Origin: an uncultured Granulosicoccaceae bacterium
GTDB taxonomy: Bacteria > Pseudomonadota > Gammaproteobacteria > Granulosicoccales > Granulosicoccaceae
DNA length: 40,097 bases
Direction: 5' to 3'
NCBI GenBank assembly: GCA_937927895.1
Contig: CALGKA010000114.1
Coordinates: 1 to 40,097 of the forward strand
In this document: positions 36,522 through 40,097 of the stretch, piece after piece
Position numbering within the stretch: the stretch's first letter is position 1
How the letters are laid out: the number at the start of each line of letters is the position of its first letter
Notes under the pieces: model-generated
What the model was told of the DNA's origin: nothing
Seen by the model: the letters and a program-made list of their open reading frames with translations, nothing else
Database searches by the model: none
Translations under genes and position numbers: made by a program

Positions 36522-37178
36522 ATGTCCCACCCGCAAGCAGTGTTTTTTGATCTCGATGGCACATTGATCGACACAGCACCAGACATGGGTGGCGCACTTA
36601 ACCGCATGCTTAAAGAGCGGCAGCGCTCATTAGTCCCCGCAGAAATTTATCGTGCGCATGTATCTCATGGCTCAATTGCATTATTAAGGCTGGGCTTTCC
36701 CGAGCTTGATCCAGCTACCGAGTTATTTGATCTAAGAACAGAATTTTTAGCCATTTATAAAGCGCACATCGCCCACGAAAGCGCACTTTTCGAAGGCATG
36801 GAATCGGTACTTAGCACGCTTGAAGCCGCTAACATTCCATGGGGCATTGTTACCAACAAACCTGAAGCGTTAACCCTTAAGTTACTTGACGCCATGGATA
36901 TCACCAAACGTTGTTGCAGCATTGTAGCCGCAGACACCACAACCCACGCTAAACCACACCCGGCGCCGATGAAACTTGCTTGTAAACGTGCCGCGGTAGA
37001 TCCCGCAAAGTGCTTCTATGTCGGCGATGCACAGCGTGATATCGAAGCCGGACGCAGCGTTGAAATGAAAACTTTTGTGGCCGACTGGGGTTACATTGAT
37101 AATACAATAGACGATTCGTATTCCTGGGGCGCTGATTTTCACCTGCAAACCCCTGAAAAACTGCTGAATTACCTTTAA
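36522..37178 (+). CDS. mupP: HAD phosphatase, probable N-acetylmuramic acid 6-phosphate phosphatase (MupP) / phosphoglycolate phosphatase
   Basis: This is a HAD-superfamily phosphatase of 218 residues. It has motif I FFDLDGTLIDT with the nucleophile D10 and acid D12, motif II in IVTNKP, and motif III/IV K...GDAQRDIEAG. It was long annotated as phosphoglycolate phosphatase (gph). The gene following ubiG in Pseudomonas is MupP, which dephosphorylates MurNAc-6-P in peptidoglycan recycling, and this context favours MupP. Substrate choice is not decidable from sequence. Confidence 0.75.
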   Translation: MSHPQAVFFDLDGTLIDTAPDMGGALNRMLKERQRSLVPAEIYRAHVSHGSIALLRLGFPELDPATELFDLRTEFLAIYKAHIAHESALFEGMESVLSTLEAANIPWGIVTNKPEALTLKLLDAMDITKRCCSIVAADTTTHAKPHPAPMKLACKRAAVDPAKCFYVGDAQRDIEAGRSVEMKTFVADWGYIDNTIDDSYSWGADFHLQTPEKLLNYL

Positions 37179-37320
37179 TTCGACCAACTCTTGACGCATC
37201 AATTCCAGGTAAGCATTAACGCTCTGTGTAGCGTATAAACCCCCACCAAACCGCCACAAAACTTATCACTACAGCCACCTATACTCCTGAAATTGCTTAT
37301 GCAAATAGAGGAGTAAAAAA

Positions 37321-38022
37321 GTGAAGAATACATTTTCAAAATGGCCTGGCGCCTGGGAGCGCCATCTAATTAGACGCCACTCACACCCTCACTACTTCGG
37401 CTCCGGCACTAAAACCACAGAACAAGATCTAATCGAAGCAAAAGCTCGCGACCAACAAGAGCTAGCGCAGTTTCACAGCAGCCTACAAACAATTGTTGAC
37501 CGTACCACGGAGCTAAATGAAGAAAGCAGTGCCAACACGATAATGGCTTTGAAAAAGGATCTGGAAATCTGTCACGACACAGCCTTTGGACTGGCCGCAG
37601 ATCTAAGTGATCAAAAAGCCGCTATTGCAGCACTCAATGATGTAATCACCACTGCCATGCGGCGCACACTACGCGACAAAGACGAACCCAACCATCTACG
37701 CCTGATTCAAAACGAGTCCAAACGGATCTCACAACTAAGCCGCCTTCAATACCCTATTGTCTGCGATTTACTGCGATCCATAAGCCCAATACCCAAAGGC
37801 GAACTCACTGCCGCCCTGCTTTCAGAATCAGAAGCCGCCTATATTACAGCGCTAGAAGTCATGAGCCGCAACGATAAAGAATACTTAGCCAAAAGAATTG
37901 ATACAATCATCGACTCACTCAATTTTGAAAAATATATAAGTAAGGCCATTCGCAAGCGCGATCTATTGCGCAAGAACCTGCCTGATCTACCTATCAATAA
38001 CGAAGAGCCGGCAATGAGCTAG
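37321..38022 (+). CDS. Conserved-looking helical protein of unknown function
   Basis: This 233-residue protein has a strong ribosome site (GAGGAG) seven bases before the GTG start. It is almost entirely helical and charged, with heptad-like stretches around 45-120 (ELNEESSANTIMALKKDLEI; LAADLSDQKAAIAALNDVIT). It has no signal peptide or membrane segment. No family is recognised. It lies between mupP and the squalene/phytoene synthase homologue on the same strand, with gaps of 142 and 114 bases. Confidence 0.6.
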   Translation: MKNTFSKWPGAWERHLIRRHSHPHYFGSGTKTTEQDLIEAKARDQQELAQFHSSLQTIVDRTTELNEESSANTIMALKKDLEICHDTAFGLAADLSDQKAAIAALNDVITTAMRRTLRDKDEPNHLRLIQNESKRISQLSRLQYPIVCDLLRSISPIPKGELTAALLSESEAAYITALEVMSRNDKEYLAKRIDTIIDSLNFEKYISKAIRKRDLLRKNLPDLPINNEEPAMS

Positions 38023-38136
38023 ATCCCAAGCTTAAATTCGGCAACAAAACCGGTTGCCAATGACCAAAAAATCAATACTCAGTAAAGCCACCAAAGCACA
38101 CACAATCGTACGTGCCATCTTAATGAGCACCTCCCA

Positions 38137-38991
38137 ATGACAAACGCCAACACCGGTGGCGTTGAAGAGTGGATAGATAAAGCGCTACCCGCAGGCAGCG
38201 GCAGATACTATGCAGCCCTTCACAGCGACTCCAGCCTACAGTCAAGACAAAAACTATACGCCACACTAATTTCGATTTTCAGCAAGCTAGGTTTTCAGAG
38301 CCGCGAAATTGAAGTAGCCAGGCACAAACTAGAATGGTGGCGCACAGAACTAGAAAAAGAAACCCACAACCACCCTGTGATGGTTGCACTAAGCTACGCA
38401 CAAGCACCGCAACACACAAACAAACACCTACAGCAATTACTAGCAGGCTACGGCATGCTACTAACAACAGGCAGCCCTTCAACCGACAACGAAAACAAAC
38501 AGTTCCACCTAAATACCGGCGCTACCGCCTGCCACCTACTTTGTGAAACCGAAGAAGACACAGAAGTACTCAATGACGTAGGCATAACACTATCCAGATT
38601 CCGCTGCCTGAGAAACCTCCGCCAACACATAGAAAACGGCCTCCTATGCCTACCCATGTCAGCAATAGAAACCGCCAACCTCAGCCCCGCCCAACTCACC
38701 CCGGGTAAATCCACCCCGGAAGCCCAGGCCTTCCTATTACAAGCTTGCGACAAACTCCTTAGCGACATGCAAAACGTATCAATCAACATGCAAGACTACA
38801 TTGCAGAGGCAAACAGCGATGAGCAAAGAAAATACAAAGCATTATATGTTTATCTAGTACTGCAGACTAAGTTGCTAACGACCATACAAAAAGACGGTGC
38901 GCAGTTGCTGACAAAGGAGACAAGGCATACGCCGATTAAGAATTACTGGCATGCGCTTAAGGCTGCACGGGCGTTTGAAAAGTTGTGTTAG
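38137..38991 (+). CDS. Squalene/phytoene synthase family protein lacking catalytic aspartates
   Basis: This 284-residue helical protein has landmarks of the head-to-head prenyl synthase family: SGRYYAALHSD at the start, ARHKLEWWRTELEK near 60 and the region ending in G-x-LCLPMSAIE near 165. The metal-binding motifs are gone: the position of the first DxxxD has no Asp pair, and the second reads LRNLRQHIEN instead of xxRDxxxD. It is therefore probably a non-enzymatic assembly-factor-like member. The ATG at 38137 has no clear ribosome site. A hairpin GGCAAC/GTTGCC lies in the gap upstream. Confidence 0.6.
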   Translation: MTNANTGGVEEWIDKALPAGSGRYYAALHSDSSLQSRQKLYATLISIFSKLGFQSREIEVARHKLEWWRTELEKETHNHPVMVALSYAQAPQHTNKHLQQLLAGYGMLLTTGSPSTDNENKQFHLNTGATACHLLCETEEDTEVLNDVGITLSRFRCLRNLRQHIENGLLCLPMSAIETANLSPAQLTPGKSTPEAQAFLLQACDKLLSDMQNVSINMQDYIAEANSDEQRKYKALYVYLVLQTKLLTTIQKDGAQLLTKETRHTPIKNYWHALKAARAFEKLC

Positions 38992-39003
38992 GGTTTATTT
39001 TTG

Positions 39004-39020
39004 AAGCCTTAATAAGGCTT
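39004..39020 (+). terminator. Short hairpin after the synthase-like gene
   Basis: AAGCCTT (39004-39010) and AAGGCTT (39014-39020) form a 7-bp stem, 13 bases after the stop codon. The following T tract is short (TTAATG). Termination is plausible but weak. Confidence 0.35.
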
Positions 39021-39096
39021 TAATGTTGAGTTGTGGCTGCGCTTTGGGTTGCTTTCTTTTTTGAGGTCCTTTGGTTATTAAGCTTCACGGGTTTTA

Positions 39097-39485
39097 AGTC
39101 CCACGCTTACGCTTGTGGGTTTCCTTAAAAGATAAAAGATTACGAGCGTTTTTTGTTTAGTTGGGGGTTCTTTTTGAGGTGTGTGAATTAGTACGCTTCA
39201 CAGTTCTTTAGTCCCTCGCTTACGCTAGCGGGCTTCCTAAAAGATAGAAGATTACGAGCGGTTTTTGGTTTAGTTGGGGGTTCTTTTTGAGGCGTGTGAA
39301 TTAGTAGGCTTCTCAGCTCTTTAGTCCCTCGCTTACGCTAGCGGGCTTCCTAAAAGATAAAAGATTACGAGCGGTTTTTGGGTTTAGTTGGGGGTTCTTT
39401 TTGAGGTGTGTGAATTAGTAGGCTTCACAGTTCTTTAGTCCCTCGCTTACGCTAGCGGGCTTCCTAAAAGATAAAAGATTACGAG
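39097..39485. repeat. 113-bp repeat array mixing both REP-like subtypes
   Basis: Units begin at 39097, 39210, 39323 and 39437 (periods 113, 113 and 114). The first unit carries the CCCAC...GTGGG subtype found at 1-582. The next three carry the CCCTCGC...AGCGGG subtype found at 7281-7942. The spacer is the same in all four. It fills the gap between the convergent synthase-like and fur genes. Confidence 0.9.
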
Positions 39486-39550
39486 TTAAAAGGATGATGA
39501 GAACGTTCTACTTACGCTCATATACCTACTGAGTCGGCAGGCCATGCATC

Positions 39551-39666
39551 ACAAGTCAGCCACGTCCGCAGGACAACCCAAAAAAGACAGCCGCCAGCTG
39601 GTTGTACCGAGTAAATCAGCCGTCCGCAGGACAAGCCTAGCGACAGCCGCCTGCAAGGCAAATCAA
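39551..39666. repeat. Inverted copy of the short hairpin-repeat family
   Basis: Cores GTCCGCAGGAC (twice) and GCCTGCAAGGC are the reverse complements of those at 6456-6871, set in related CAGCCGNC contexts with spacers of 30-50 bp. It lies directly next to the REP-like array and downstream of fur. Confidence 0.75.
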
Positions 39667-39701
39667 GCCCAATGCCCACAAGGATAAAGATATAGACAAA
39701 G

Positions 39702-40097
39702 TCAGTCCTTCAACACTCCATACAAAACAATACTATGATCCTGCAAATCATAGCCAAGCTCCCCGGCAATCTCCCGAAGCCGTTCTTCGAGCTGCTCGTC
39801 TTTAAACTCCGCCACCTTGCCAGTCTTAATACACACAAGGTGATCGTGGCTGTCGCCGGTATCCAGTTCAAACATAGCTTGCCCACCATCAAATCGGTGA
39901 CGCGTGACTAGACCTGCCGACTCAAACTGGGTAAGTACTCTGTACACGGTGGCCAGGCCAATTTCGGTATCGTCAGCCAATAGTGCTTTATAGACATCTT
40001 CAGCACTCATGTGGTGCTCTACCGTATTCTCAAGAATTTCTAATATCTTAAGACGCGGCAGCGTGACTTTAAGACCGGCACGTTTAAGGTCTGCTGT
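39702..40097 (-). CDS. fur: Ferric uptake regulator Fur (5' end outside window)
   Basis: This iron-responsive repressor binds AT-rich Fur boxes. The visible part begins in the wing-helix domain (TADLKRAGLKVTLPRLKIL) and includes the recognition helix EIGLATVYRVLTQFESAG and metal ligands in HDHLVCIKTGKVAEF. The usual CxxC has only its first cysteine (CIKTG), and the C terminus (SIVLYGVLKD) is short and lacks the second Cys pair. It therefore lacks the cysteine-based structural zinc site of E. coli Fur. The first residues and the promoter lie beyond 40097. Confidence 0.93.
   Translation of the reverse strand, partial: TADLKRAGLKVTLPRLKILEILENTVEHHMSAEDVYKALLADDTEIGLATVYRVLTQFESAGLVTRHRFDGGQAMFELDTGDSHDHLVCIKTGKVAEFKDEQLEERLREIAGELGYDLQDHSIVLYGVLKD

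Overview
The window comes from the chromosome of a gammaproteobacterium, probably marine and of moderate GC. The core is the familiar gammaproteobacterial neighbourhood gyrA / tyrA-aroA-cmk-rpsA-ihfB-lapB-pyrF on the minus strand, with mtaD-ubiG-mupP divergent from gyrA as in Pseudomonas-type genomes. The genus cannot be named from sequence alone.

Layout. 1-582 is a 246-bp tandem repeat array. 0.6-6.4 kb is a metabolic patchwork: LysE exporter, cytochrome c', aldehyde dehydrogenase, a molybdopterin oxidoreductase with a monohaem cytochrome, a hotdog-fold protein and a glutathione transferase. 6.45-8.06 kb has no gene and carries three kinds of repeat or folded DNA. 8.06-12.6 kb holds a lipoprotein, a gene remnant, an NTF2-flavin monooxygenase fusion and a slipin. 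12.85-13.6 kb is the most unusual part. Upstream of the slipin lies a structured RNA region with a complete tRNA-like cloverleaf (anticodon UCU, no CCA, C1-A72 mismatch), a second T-arm and several perfect hairpins. Further upstream is a small four-cysteine ORF with a strong promoter, Fur-box-like sites and its own terminator. 13.7-15.2 kb has an inverted copy of the first repeat, an SDR and a frameshifted SEC-C gene.

15.2-34.2 kb is mostly minus-strand housekeeping: DMT transporter, HerA/FtsK-like ATPase, threonine aldolase, phosphoribosyltransferase, pyrF, lapB, ihfB, rpsA, cmk, aroA, tyrA, then an OmpA-like lipoprotein on the plus strand, serA and gyrA. 34.4-39.0 kb is a plus-strand run: mtaD, ubiG, mupP, an unknown helical protein and a degenerate squalene/phytoene synthase homologue. 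39.1-39.7 kb holds two more repeat arrays, and the window ends inside fur.

How parts relate. The tyrA-aroA-cmk run makes aromatic amino-acid precursors and CMP kinase; rpsA-ihfB-lapB-pyrF is the usual translation, nucleoid, LPS-control and pyrimidine block. Two repeat families recur across the window: a REP-like 26-mer palindrome in two subtypes (about 19 copies in four blocks), and a short GYCY-TGC-RGRC hairpin repeat with compensatory changes in two blocks of opposite orientation. No transposase or RAYT gene is present in the window.
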